From positions 781,393-845,392 of the forward strand of contig QRDG01000401.1 of assembly GCA_012064385.1 (NCBI GenBank): 64,000 nt of DNA, written 5' to 3'. Positions 9,958 through 21,386 of this stretch are shown here, piece after piece. The DNA is from Puccinellia tenuiflora (taxonomy: Eukaryota > Streptophyta > Magnoliopsida > Poales > Poaceae). The notes beneath the pieces are model-generated. The model saw only the letters and a list, made by a program, of their open reading frames with translations. It made no database searches and was not told the origin of the DNA. The first letter of the stretch is position 1. Every line of letters starts with the position of its first letter. The translations under genes were made by a program, and so were the position numbers.

Positions 9958-12040
9958 CGTCGACTGAGAGGTCAACCAAGACAACGCATCAATCAATCAA
10001 AAGGTTTGTCAAAGAAGATGTATGTATCGACCCTACATGCATGTGGGTTAGCGACCGGTCCACTCCAAGTTAGTGACTTGATTGACTGACCCTGTACGTA
10101 TACTGTACATATGTATACGATATGTCTCCGATCAGCCAGCCGGAAAGACCCACATGCAGACGTGACGGTTAGTTATACATACCGGTTCTTACTCCGTTCC
10201 GGTTAGTACCCAACGTTGAAGGTTTCGTTCCGACCAGGCGAAAACATGTCAAAAAGTCGTTTCTACCCCTCCTGGTCATTACAGATCGTCTTCCTCCTCG
10301 CCTCGCCCAACACCTCCTCGCCCTCTCGAAACAGGCCTGAGCCCCGCTATATAAATAAAGCAACCACAACCATACACCGAGTTCGAACGCACAAACACGC
10401 TGGGGCAGCAGCACAAGACATGCCCAACAAAAAAGAACAAGAAAACGATAACTCTCAAGACAGCGAGAGGCCGTCGGCGAAGCAAGAAACCAGCTTCCCT
10501 CCACTGCGCCCTCCGAAGTTGTCCCACCACCATGCTTCATGACCCACAAATCAGGAGTACCAAGGCAGCACCTCCAAGGAGGAATGCGACGTCGAGGCGA
10601 CGCTACTGCCCGGACCAGCAAGCTAGTCCTAGGGTTTCCCCCGGTACTCAGGGGGGGAGTGAAGAGGAGGTTACCCCGACGCCCTCAAAGGAGGTTGACG
10701 ACGCCCGCAAGCGCCGCCGCGTCGGTGCCGGACATGCCAGCAGGGATTTCTCCCGATCCTCCGGTACTCTCCCCCACCGATATGTGGGTACATGAGCCTT
10801 CGAGGGCGCCGTGCATCGACGAGGAGGACGACGACAGTCGTAGGACGGCTCTGTGTAGGTGCGAAGACCAGCCGAGCTCGGACCCGAATGGGCCCGTAAA
10901 GCCGCCTCCAGACCTAGGCCCGCCTGGCCCTAGTCCGGCGTGCACGCCCATGGTCATCGACGCCACACACGTCGCCGCCTAACCATCCCGCCTCCTCACC
11001 GCCTATGCACGGCCGCCGACTCACCGGTAGACCAGAGATGGTCGGCCTGTGACCCGGCACCCCGCCACCTAGCAGCACCATCCACCACCGTGCGCGCCCA
11101 CCGCCACCGGCACCGTGGAGCCACCGCCATCAGAGCCGCCGGACCCGGGCCCGCCTGGCCCAGATCTGGCCGCACCACGAGCCCGCCCAGGCCGCCGCCG
11201 CCCCGCGGACCACACGTCCGCAGCGCCGCCGCCGAGCCCTGGAACCACCTCTACCATCCTTCACCGCGCGAGCTCTGCCGGATCCGGGCCCGCCTGGCCC
11301 AGATCTGGCCGCACCACGCCCGCCCAGCCCTGGGTCGGCCGCACCGAGCCCAGGAGCCAGAGCTCCCCGCCGCCAGGACGTCCGCCGTCCACCCGCGCCA
11401 CCATGCTCCGCCTGCCGAGAGCCACCACCGCCCGAGACGCCGGCCTACCACCAGCCCGCGAGGCCCCCCATCTCGCGCGCCGAGCCGGGACGAGACGCCG
11501 AACGCCTCGCCGTCCCCTTCCTCAGTAGCCGCGACGTTTCGTCCGCGACCACCTCCGGAGACGGCGAGGGGGAGAGGGAGGGGGGAAGGGTGCGGCGGCG
11601 GAGGCGCGGGATCGCCCTCGCGGTCGCCTGGAGGAGGGCGACCCGAGGGCGGACTTCTTCGTCCTAGTGGTGAGATCTTCTTCGTGCTCCTGTTTGATCA
11701 AACCACCTCCTCGCCCTCACCCTCGCCTCGCCCAACACCTCCTCTCCCTCCTCTGCCCTCACCCAGATCTCACGCAGTTCCTCTTCTGATCCCGTCTGCC
11801 GAGATCTCCTTGGCCAGATCCCCTCTTGTGTTGCCCAGATCCCGTCTGCTCGCCCTCCTCTGCCCTCGCCCAGATCACGCAGCTTCCCTTGATGCGATAT
11901 GCTTTGCTTTTTTCTTAATATCGTGACCCCCTCTGCTCTCGCCCAGATCTCCTCGCCCACGCCTCAGCAGCAACAGCACCTCAACATCAAGGGAAATACG
12001 AGATCTTAATTTCAGTCCACCTGCAATACTGCCAGACGTA
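9958..12040. other. GC-rich, ORF-bearing stretch without a recognisable gene
   Basis: From about 10215 to 11960 the DNA is GC-rich and open on both strands, with a 328-codon plus-strand frame (10940-11926) made almost only of P, R, H, S and A. A module of about 40 bp containing CGGGCCCGCCTGGCCCAGAT occurs twice (about 11140 and 11283), and the CTCGCCTCGCCCAACACCTCCTC phrase occurs near 10295 and 11722 in slightly different form. Such DNA is common in grass repeat families and in 5' parts of retroposons. No conserved domain, splice structure or start context supports a real protein. 9958-10215 holds nothing recognisable. Confidence 0.4.
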
Positions 12041-12054
12041 AACATCATGCTGTT

Positions 12055-12365
12055 GCATTGCTACTGCTACGGCAAGCAAGCAAGTGCAGCAAGCATGCAC
12101 AAGTTAGTGAAAGCACAAGTCAAATTTTAATTACTGCAAGCACAAGCACAAGAATTTTAATTACTGCAAGCACAAGGACAAGCACAAACACAAAAATTAC
12201 TGAAAAAATAGGAGCAGGCAAGCAAGTTATTGCTTCTAGGACTTGCTAACCAAGAGAGGAAAGCAGTGCACAAGCACAAGTTACTGTAAGCATAAGTTAC
12301 TGCAAGCACAAGTTACTGCAAGCCCAAGTCAAATTTTAATTACTTCAAGCACACGCACAAGTTAC
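12055..12365 (+). repeat. Degenerate tandem repeat on the unit CAAGCACAAGTTACTG
   Basis: Variants of a 14-20 base unit (AAGCACAAG followed by TTACTG or TCAAATTTTAATTACTG) recur about a dozen times across 300 bases. Examples: GCAAGCACAAGCACAAG near 12136, GCAAGCACAAGTTACTGC near 12302, and AGCACACGCACAAGTTACAG near 12348. A longer composite containing AAATTTTAATTACT occurs three times. The unit length is not fixed, so this is an old minisatellite rather than an array. No coding sense is evident. Confidence 0.6.
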
Positions 12366-13251
12366 AGAATGAAATTTCTAGTGCCTTGTGATTTCTAGTA
12401 AGTTAAGTTACAGGAAACAGGCAAGTAATACTGATTCAAGGTGTCAAGTAACACAAACAAGTGAAACTGAATTTACTGTATTTGGGTTGAGCAAGTACAT
12501 CTACTATGTAGCTTGTCAGAAACTGTAGCTTGTTTCAGAACTTAGCTAATTAAAGGATGTTAGAATTAGCAAACTGAATTGCAATAGACATGCCTATGCT
12601 TTTCTATCAAAAAAGGAGCTTCTAAGCATAAATAATACTGCATTTTACTCAAAAAAGCACTCCTGCAAGCGCAAACAATACACTTAATCAAGTATACAAG
12701 CACAAACATTACACTTAATCAAGTATACACAAGTTTAATCAAGCACATGCATTTGTCAGCAAGTAAACATAATTTTCATCAAGCACATGCATACAAATAC
12801 TATGCCATGTTTAGTTTATTTAAATGACTAATCTAAATTTGTGTTCAAATGATACTTACATGTATTGCAAGCAATCGCAATACAAGCAGTTGCCACGATC
12901 AGATGCTAACCAGACAATTGCTACTCCCAGAATTTTTTATTCAAGTTGAACCTCACAAGCTTTTAGAAAATGGGAGTATATCTGTAGTACTCTTTTCCCA
13001 AAACAATTTCAATCCCAAAACAATTCTTCCAATATCTCTTCAAAATTCCTAATATCTGCAGTACTCTTATCCCAACACAAGAGTACCAAGTTTTTACAAA
13101 ATGAGAGTATATCAGAACCATTCTCATGCTTATTTGGTGCTTGACCTAGAACATGTTTTCGAATCCTGCAGCAGAATAGGGGTTGAACGACTACAGCATG
13201 GGGCAGACGCATACCTTGGGGATTGGATGGCTCTCTGGCCGGATGGCTCCA
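12366..13251. other. AT-rich intergenic DNA, no gene recognised
   Basis: The stretch has short repeated words (ACACTTAATCAAGTATAC twice near 12680-12730, CAAGCACATGCAT twice near 12740-12790) but no gene, RNA or element end. It stops at the poly(T) that marks the LINE 3' end. Confidence 0.35.
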
Positions 13252-15426
13252 TTTTTTCGATAAAGGGAGTTGTATTACTTAAAAGGTTTTAAGCATTACA
13301 CCCGGACTCTGCATATCTAAGATGCATACAGGCTTCAAAAGCTGACAAGTATCATGCTAAAGATAAAAAGGCGAATTACATATCATCATGAGAAATTGTA
13401 GAAACGCCTAGGAAGGTAGAGGGCCAATCCGGAGGTTATGCTGCCATCCATGTTGGGAATAGAAATCCCGCGCCGAAGGCTCCAAACGGGAAGACGCCTC
13501 CATAAACAGGTCGCGATGCTCCACACTCTGTAGAGGGGACCATGAACGGATTGTAGTTGTGCACCGGTATATAACCTGCATAAAAGAAGCATTTTTATCA
13601 TTAAAAACCTTATCATTTCTACATAGCCATAGCGACCAGATAACGGCAATCGCTCCCACCCTAATAAGTAGTTTAAACCTAGGATCCACCCCATTAAGCC
13701 AATTGCCGAAAATATTCGCCACGCTCCGAGGTGGATATAAGTTAGAACCAATCTGGATGGCTGACCATATAGATCTCGCAAAATTGCACTGAAAGAAAAG
13801 GTGCTTTATAGCCTCATCTTGGTGACAAAAAACACATTTTTTACTTCCCTACCAATTTTGCTTTGCAAGGTTATCTTTGGTGAGAATTACCCCTCGACGG
13901 AGATACCACGCGAACACCTTGTTTTTCAGCGGATCTTCATCTTCCAAATTTTCTTATTATTATCAACTAGCATACTAGGATGGATTAAAGCTTTGTACAT
14001 AGAATTTACGGTGAATTTTCCATTCCCATTTAAATTCCACCGAAACTCATCGGGTCCCTGCGTTAGCTGAACAACAGCTAACCGCTGAATCAAAACATTC
14101 CAGGATGCTTGTCTTGGACCAAAGAGACTTCGTCTGAACGACACATTTGGTGGGAACGTTTCCATCACCTTAGCAAGAGTATCGCTTTTGTGGCGCACAA
14201 TATTGTACAAGGCTGGAAATTGTTCTCGGAGAGTAGCATTTCCTAGCCATTTATCCTCCCAGAACCTAATTTCGGAACCATCCTTAATAGAGAAAGATCC
14301 ATATTGGAAGAAATATTTCTTCGCAGCCATAAGGCCCGCCCAGAAGTGTGAGTCCCCAGGTTTCCAGTAAACCTAAGACAACGCCTTTGGGCCAATATAC
14401 TTTCTCCTAAGGAGGGTTTGCCACACCCCATCTTCAGACAGAAGCTTGAAGATCCATTTACCAAGGAGGGCTCTGTTCTTGACCTCCAAGTCATGAATCC
14501 CGAGTCCTCCTTGATCCTTGGGGCGGCAAACCACACTCCATTTAGCTAGTCGATATTTCTTTTTCTCATTATCCCCTTGCCAAAAGAATCTTGATCGGAA
14601 ATAATCCAACCGTTTAAGGACTACTTTTGGCAATTGGAAGAAAGAAATCATATACAGTACCATATTCGTGAGTACTGAATTAATGAGTACCAATCTTCCA
14701 CCTAGGGATAATAATTTACATTTCCAACTATTTAATCTGATTTGAAGTATTTCTTCCACCATCTTTCATTCGGCATTCGTAAGCCTCCGATAATGAATCG
14801 GGATGCCCAAATACTTAATAGGGAACTGGCCTTGCCCGCAGCCAAATAGATCAGCATACAGGGAGACATCATCTTGGGTCTCGCCAAAACAAAACAACTC
14901 GCTCTTATGGAAGTTAATCTTAAGGCCGGACAATTGCTCGAACGTTGAAAGGATTAACTTCATGTTATTTGCCTTTTCGATGTCATGTTCCATAAAAAGA
15001 ATCGTATCGTCGGCATATTGAAGGATGGATAATCCACCATCAACAAGATGGGGAATAACACCTTCAATTTGACCATCAGATTTTGCACGTTCAATCATTA
15101 TGGCGAGCATATCAGCCACTATGTTAAATAGTATTGGCAATAATGGGTCACCTTGCCTAAGCCCCTTCTTGGTCTGGAAGTAATGGCCAACGTCCATCAT
15201 TGAATTTTATAGCAACACTTCCTCCCGAAACAGAGATATGGATTAACGCGCGGCACTCATCAGAAAAACCTTACATTCTCTGAAGAAAGGACCACTTAAC
15301 CTTATCATATGCTTTTTCAAAATCAATCTTTAAAATCACCCCATTTAACTTTTTCCGATGTAGTTCGTGCAGCGTTTCATGCAAGATAACAATCCCATCT
15401 AAGATGTTACGACCTTTCATGAAAGC
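13252..15426 (-). pseudogene. LINE piece 3: reverse transcriptase palm to 3' end with poly(A)
   Basis: Read on the minus strand, this is the C-terminal two thirds of an L1-type ORF2. It shows GLRQGDPLLPILFNIVADML, then the catalytic ILQYADDTILFME (about 15000-15035), then GLKINFHKSE and IKYLGIPIHYRRL, then the RNP connection (SRFFWQGDNEKKK). A zf-RVT region follows (GSEIRFWEDKWLG, FFQCNFARSIW-like near 13800) and the 3' UTR ends in an A tract at about 13252-13257. In-frame stops at 14763-14765 and after ALS near 14370 show it is dead. At 15426 it is broken by the LTR retrotransposon and resumes at 28253 without losing coding sense. Confidence 0.88.
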
Positions 15427-16424
15427 TGAAAGAACGAGATGTCGCCTAGAGGAGGGGGGGGGGGGTGAATAGGCGATTTAAAACTTTTACGTTTAAGGCT
15501 TGATAAATACGGAATAAAACTAGCGTTTAATTTATCAAGCACAAAACCTAATATACTAGGTTCACTTATATGCACCAACAACTTATGCTAGGCAAGTTAA
15601 ACAACAAGGATAGCAAGATATATAGTACTTCAAGCTCGATGGCTATCACAAGGTAAATGCATAAGTAAAGGTTTGGTTATAGAGATAACCGACACAAGTG
15701 GAGGCGGAGGATTGTTTCTCGTAGTTCCTTCCCAATGGATGTCCGTCTACGTTGGAGAGGTGTGGAGGCTCCTTGGCCCTCCTACAAGCACGCCCGTGCT
15801 CACCCTATTCTCCGTAAGCTCCTCCTGTGGGGAATACCCAATGGGGGATTTGCTCATCCACTATGAGGCGTCTTGAGGGCGTTGACCAAACCCGTACAAT
15901 GAGGTCTTCTTGAGGGCGTTGACCAAACCCGTACAATGTGCCCGAAGCTTCACAACTTGAAGATCTTCGCGGCACCCACCAACCGTCTAGGGCACACAAT
16001 GCACCCAAGAGGCACAAGCTCTTGGGAGCCCTATGCACCCAAGAGTAACAAGCTTCTCGAACTTCAATCCCACGTATCACCGTGGGGAACTCAAACCTAT
16101 GCACCAAATGCAAAATGCAAGACCACACAAGGTGGTCAAGTTCTTCTCTCCGAAATCCAACCAAAGCAACAAATGCTAGGGTGGGATTTGAGAGGAAGAA
16201 CAAAGGAGAAACACAAAGCAACTCCAAGATCTAGATCTAAAGGGTTCCCCTCACTAAGAGGAGAGATGGCTTGGTGAAGTGGTAGATCTAGATCTCCTCT
16301 CTCTTTCCCTCTAAAAGGAGGCATGAATCATGGAGAGATGGAGAGGAAGCAAGCTCTCAAAGAGGTCAACAATGGAGTAGAGAGAGAGAGTGCAAAGAGT
16401 TGGGCAACCATTGGGGAAGAAAGC

Positions 16425-16441
16425 CCCTTAAATAGGTTGCC
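16425..16441 (-). promoter_or_regulatory. LTR TATA-like box
   Basis: On the minus strand the sequence reads CAACCTATTTAAGGGGCTTT. The related solo LTR has CACCTATAAAAGGGGCTTC at the matching place (34434-34452), followed in both by a TTCCCC stretch and CT-rich DNA. Conservation of the box and its surroundings between two LTRs of one family supports it as the core promoter of the retrotransposon. The transcription start is not mapped. Confidence 0.6.
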
Positions 16442-16474
16442 TAAAAAACCAACCGTTGGGGGCAGATTCGCGCA

Positions 16475-16802
16475 GGGGCGGTACTACCGCCGGGGTTGGC
16501 GGTACTACCGCCCCAGGCGTTTCAGCCGACCAACAGCTAGCAAACGAGCCCGCACTGGCGGTACTGCCTCCAGAGGCGGCGGTACTACCGCTGGCGCGCA
16601 ACAGAGGGGCTAAATGGCGGCAGTGCTGGTGGCACTGCTGGCGGTGCTGCACAGCCCAGGAGAGGGCTCAAAGTCCTCAGGAGCGGTACTACCGCCAGAG
16701 GCGGCGGTACTACCGCTGAGGGCTAACGGAGCACCTCCCTGGCGGTGGTGCTGGCGGTACCACCGGCTGCACTGCTGCCAGAGGCGGCGGTACTACCGTT
16801 GC
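16475..16802 (-). repeat. Array of near-palindromic GGCGGTACTACCGCC motifs upstream of the LTR TATA box
   Basis: The motif CGGTACTACCG, able to pair with itself around a single central base, occurs at least six times, with further variants (GGCGGTACTGCC, GGCGGTACCACCGG). It is mixed with CAGAGGCGGCGG and AGTGCTGGCGGCACTGC-type modules. The block is about 65% GC in an otherwise AT-balanced LTR and lies immediately upstream of the TATA-like box in element sense. The partner LTR has a shorter version (24755-25045). The position suggests enhancer-like or secondary-structure function, which is inference. Confidence 0.75.
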
Positions 16803-17634
16803 ACAGAGAAAAACATCAAAGCCCTGAAACTGAATAACTTTTGCTAGGAAACTCCGATCAAGGTGAATCCAATTTTGTTGGAAAGAGGACGACAAGAGCT
16901 ACCCAACAAATAAGAACCAATAAAGATGATGCCAAGGATGCAAAGGTTTGAGCTCTCTACGACGATACGATCAAGATACTAGCTCGAGAGCCCCTCTTGA
17001 TAGTACAGCTATCTATCCTATAACCCGGTCTCTCAACTAACATCATGATACCGGTAAAATAGGAACCCTATCAAGATCATACCTTTCCCTTGCGCATAAT
17101 CCAGTTGAGCGTGCTAGATGATGACGATCTTTGTCTTCTCAAGATGGACCACCTTTCTTGATTGCGCTCCGCTCGGTGAAGACTCGCAATGTGCTCCCCC
17201 ATACACCAAGATGGGAGAGGCCCTCTTCGACATATCTTCACTTGGCCTTTATCTTGATGACGATCACCACGTGATGCCATCCTCCATGGGCTACATAGGA
17301 TACCCCTTTCGTTGCATGCTCATGGAGAAATGCCTAACCACACATAGAGATACAAGCACATAGATCATGGGTTAGTTCACAAGGCTATATTGACAATTGC
17401 TTACCATACCATGGGATCATACGATCCTCATGGCTCCCTAGCCTTGTGTGTTGATCAATCTTGCACTTAGCCTTGATCAACATAAACTCTTCTTCTTTTA
17501 GCCTTGACTCCAACATATGGAGTTCAAGCATTGCTATGGACCAAACCTACAAGTATAGCTCAAAGCACACATTAGTCCTTAAGGATTGTCATTAATTACC
17601 AAAAACACACATGGGGGCAACCATGCTCTTTCAA

Positions 17635-17648
17635 TCTCCCCCATTTTG
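17635..17648 (-). promoter_or_regulatory. Polypurine tract of the gag-only element
   Basis: The minus strand reads AAAATGGGGGAGAT directly before the 3' LTR start TGAAAGAGC. A purine run ending at the LTR boundary is where plus-strand DNA synthesis starts, and it fixes the element's orientation as minus together with the PBS at 23789-23800. Confidence 0.7.
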
Positions 17649-20600
17649 GTAATCGATGACAATCCCTTTTAAGAGGGTTTATATAATGAATTAAGCATAC
17701 TTGCAAGACAAACACGCAAGCACACACGATCATAAAGGAAAATGCTTAAGAACCAAACAAAAGCATAAAACCAAATTCCCTTAAACCCTCTAAACTTCTC
17801 CCCGATTGGCATCTATTGCCGAAATGGGTGGAAAATTTAGAAGGCCAATATAATATGAGTTCCTCCATAAGGTGTGCATTTCTCAAGATATGAGTGAAAT
17901 CAAATGCACATATTCAATGAGTAATAGGTAGAGGAAATCAAGCTATATTGAAGATCTAAAGATTGCAAATAAGATGACATCCCTTTTTAAACATCTCCCC
18001 AAAGGAAGAAAAGCAATCGAAAAGATCCGAAAAGAGTGTTCTAAATGAAAATGGAGAAGCTCCCCAATGTTCATGCACTATTGAAGAGTGCACAAATATG
18101 GAATCCTCACTCCCCCAAAATCATCTAGAGCACACAACAAGTGCAATAGAGCGTAAAACTAAAGCAAAACATAGCACTTGCACCAAAGATATGGTTGAGC
18201 CACAAGAAGATACCAATTTGAAAAGATTCAACGAAAGAGAGGCCCAACCTAGCATAAGTGTGTGTGACAAGACAATTTGTTTGGTAAGACAAAAAAGAGG
18301 GATGAGATAGATCATCATCATAGCCTTAACCAATTGAGAGAGAAAAATGCACATCACGTCTTGCCAACACACAAGATGCAAAGAAGATCTTTAAAGAAAA
18401 GGAATATGTTCACAAGCTCAAGGGTACATATTGGAAACTAAAACCAATTGAAAAAAACCAAGAGGTAGTAAGAACATTTAGTCAATAAAAATCAACATGC
18501 TCACCATGATAAGCATGAGGTCAAAGATCTTCAATAAAACATGAGTGCGCAAAGATGCAAATAAAAATAAGACAAGCACTCACGAGAAAATTTTGGAGCC
18601 ACCAAAGAATTATAGATACAATTCAAGGTGACTCGATAGAAATAGGATACCAATTAAAAGTGACCTCTCTCATATGTATAGGTTTCTAGGTAGACAAATC
18701 ATTGAAGATATGCATCCACAAAGAAACATGTACATACAAAATGCTTGAAGAAAAAGAGAACATGGTATCCAAAAAGGAAGTCATGAATATACAAAAGAGA
18801 TTATTGCTTAAAAGCATAGCACATAGCTCAACTTTATCTTATTGTATATAGATGAACTTCAAACACATCAAAGACATCACACATATCACTAAGGGAACAA
18901 GAGATAGTGGAGACGCTTTGAGATAAGGCAACAAGTATCACAAAGAAGATATCAATTGAAGGAAAGGTTTTTTGCAATTTCAACACAAATATCACAAAGA
19001 TATACCAAGTGAAGAAAATAGGCCAAAACCACAACAATTGCATATAAAAGCATTTCATGCCAAGAAGCAACCTACACAAGGTTGAAACTAGAAAAGTATG
19101 CATGAGGTAGACACTTGTTACCGAAATGTCATTGGTGATGAAGAAGATGAGAGTTCGTTAATCATCGTAGCTTGACTCCTATAATCACATGGTAAGAACA
19201 CCTTCCTTATGAATGAGGCAAGCATCCAATGCATCTCCATTGTACCCAAAACACAATTCAAGTACAAAATGGTTCCCAAACTCATTGGGTCCCATAGTAG
19301 TTAGATACACTACAATATATAGGACACACTCCACATAAATATGTGCATATAGATATGAAATTGAATTTCATGCACATCTTAGCCGATTTAGGATTTGGTG
19401 GAGTATACCTTATATATTGGAACAAAAAGACAAGCATGCCATAAGATATATATATATTAATAAATATGCATGCAAAGACTTTCTAGATCCAAAAAGATAC
19501 AATTTGAACACAAACACCAAGTAAACCAAAAGTAGGCACACCAAGGTGTGACACAAAAAGGTTGTCCAAATTATATCAAAATCCAAATCAACACATGATC
19601 AAGGAAAAATCAAAACAACCAATGATTGATTCCAACACATCAACACATGAAGTGAGGTATCAATGGGAATCAAATCAAACAACACATGCGAGATAAGACG
19701 CCAATTGAAAATAAGATACCCGCAAGAGGCAAAGATACCAAGAGAAGAGTATTACTTGAAAGACATCATGTAAAAATAAAATCAAGAAACAAGGTATCAA
19801 AGCTCGCATAAGAGATACCAATTGAAACAAATATCTATGGATGAGATATAAAATTTCAATAGATACAATTGAAGGTACCTAAGCTAGATCAATGAGCACA
19901 GAAGATAAGATAAAAATATATATGCTCAAAGATTTTTCTCATTTAAGAAGATAGGACACAAAACAAGAAATGAGAAAGCAAACTCCCAAAAAAGAGCAAG
20001 GTTACAACAAATGAACCAAGCACTCTCTACACTTTTCATGATGGCACAAAGCACAAAAGGAAAAGGTTTGTCTTCCATAAACACCAAGGAAAGAAATTAG
20101 ATGCCAATTGAAAGGATCAAATGTCAATTGATAAGATAGTGTTCTAAACAATAAAGAAAAGCTCCCCCAAGATTATTGCATTGCATTTGAATACAAAACG
20201 CACACACAAGGGATCATTACTCCTCATATGCCATTTAAAACACTAACAAGATCAATAAGACATACAGATCCACAAGAGGCAAGGAAGACAAAGGGAGTCG
20301 AAGAAAATACTTGGCAAGAGATGAGGAAAATAAAAGCAAAGGCCAAACGTAAGGATAATCACAAATATTCTACCACAAACATGAGTATCAATTGTCCAAG
20401 GACAATGAGTAAAAGGAAATATTTTCCCGGTGATAGAGATATCCAAGAATATCCTCACAAGATAAATCATATGGCAAAAGATAAGAATTAAAACAACGCC
20501 ATATTTGATAGAGTTTGTTGATAGCTTCAACTATTCGAACCAACCGGCAATGCCATGGTTAAAATAATATGGAGCGAATGATTTCTTAAATAGCATATGG

Positions 20601-21386
20601 AAATACATATTTGAAGAAAACCACACCAAGAAAACTCATGCAAACAAGATCCAAAAGAAAACCAAATAGAAGCACTCAATAAATTTGGAACTTGTTCGAG
20701 CAAACATGCCACATAGGAATAGGATAATTTACAATATCAAATCCAAGTGGCAAAACCTCAAATGTTCACGTTTTCTTAGATTGTAATAGGCACATAGCTT
20801 ATTACTCCCCCATTATGTGATGATCCATTTCTTTCTAACAAGAGGCAATTAAAACCAACTAGAGAAATTAGTGGACATTATAGAATTTGAATTTCTCATG
20901 AATAATACATACCACATAGAGAATAGATAATCTTACTATATCAATACTATGTGGTGTACAACATGAATACACATTTTTAGGATTGTGAAGTGCACAAAGA
21001 AAGTTACTCACCCAAAAATGGTATAGTCCATTAATCTCTCAAAAGAGCCAAATAAAATCCACACAAGATCTAATAAAAGGCTCAACACAAAGTTTACACA
21101 TACATGATACACAACTAACATACACATACTTGATTTCTAAAGATAAGTATGAAAGAAGCAAATCATATATAAACACATTCTAGGAACAAAACTAACACAT
21201 GCAAGGGGGCAAGTAACTTTCAATATAAATGAGTTAAGTACAAGTTACCGCAAGGAGGAACATTGGGTATAAGATAGATATATGTGATAATCCAATTGAC
21301 TTGGCTTGAGGAAATATAACCATGAAGATCCCTTACTTCTTCAAAAGATAGCCAAGTTTCCAATGTCCTCCAACACAACCTATTGA
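17649..21386. other. Non-coding internal region of the gag-only element
   Basis: About 3.7 kb of AT-rich sequence between the gag stop and the polypurine tract. It has no frame longer than about 92 codons, and none resembles protease, integrase, RT or RNase H. Words such as GATACCAATTGAAA, AAGATACCA and AACACAAAG recur loosely, giving a low-grade repetitive texture. This is where pol would lie in an autonomous copia element. Confidence 0.65.

Larger units (their letters stand above)
15427..17633 (-). repeat. 3' LTR (element sense) of the gag-only retrotransposon, 2207 bp
   Basis: It begins TGAAAGAACGAGATGTCGCC and ends CATGCTCTTTCA on the plus strand. Its partner at 23803-28252 matches closely through 15520-16770 and 16985-17633. 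It carries a C/G homopolymer stretch near 15455-15466, a TATA-like box with a GC-rich array upstream of it (separate entries), and short frames on both strands that are repeated in the partner LTR and are not genes. A stretch of about 97 bp present here near 15444-15540 is missing from the partner. Confidence 0.88.

Noticed and set aside
10940..11926. 328-codon plus-strand frame
   Set aside because: Composition is nearly only P, R, H, S, A; other frames on both strands are also open there. No domain or splice signal, and the DNA contains repeated modules, so it is GC-rich repeat DNA.
15805..16613. Several 80-140 codon frames on both strands, repeated at 24137-24980
   Set aside because: They lie in the two LTRs and are duplicated only because the LTRs are. 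No domains.
17649..21386. Hidden pol domains in the gag-only element
   Set aside because: No frame above about 92 codons and no GKGY-, YADD/YVDD- or DDE-like pattern seen on either strand by eye; a profile search would be decisive.
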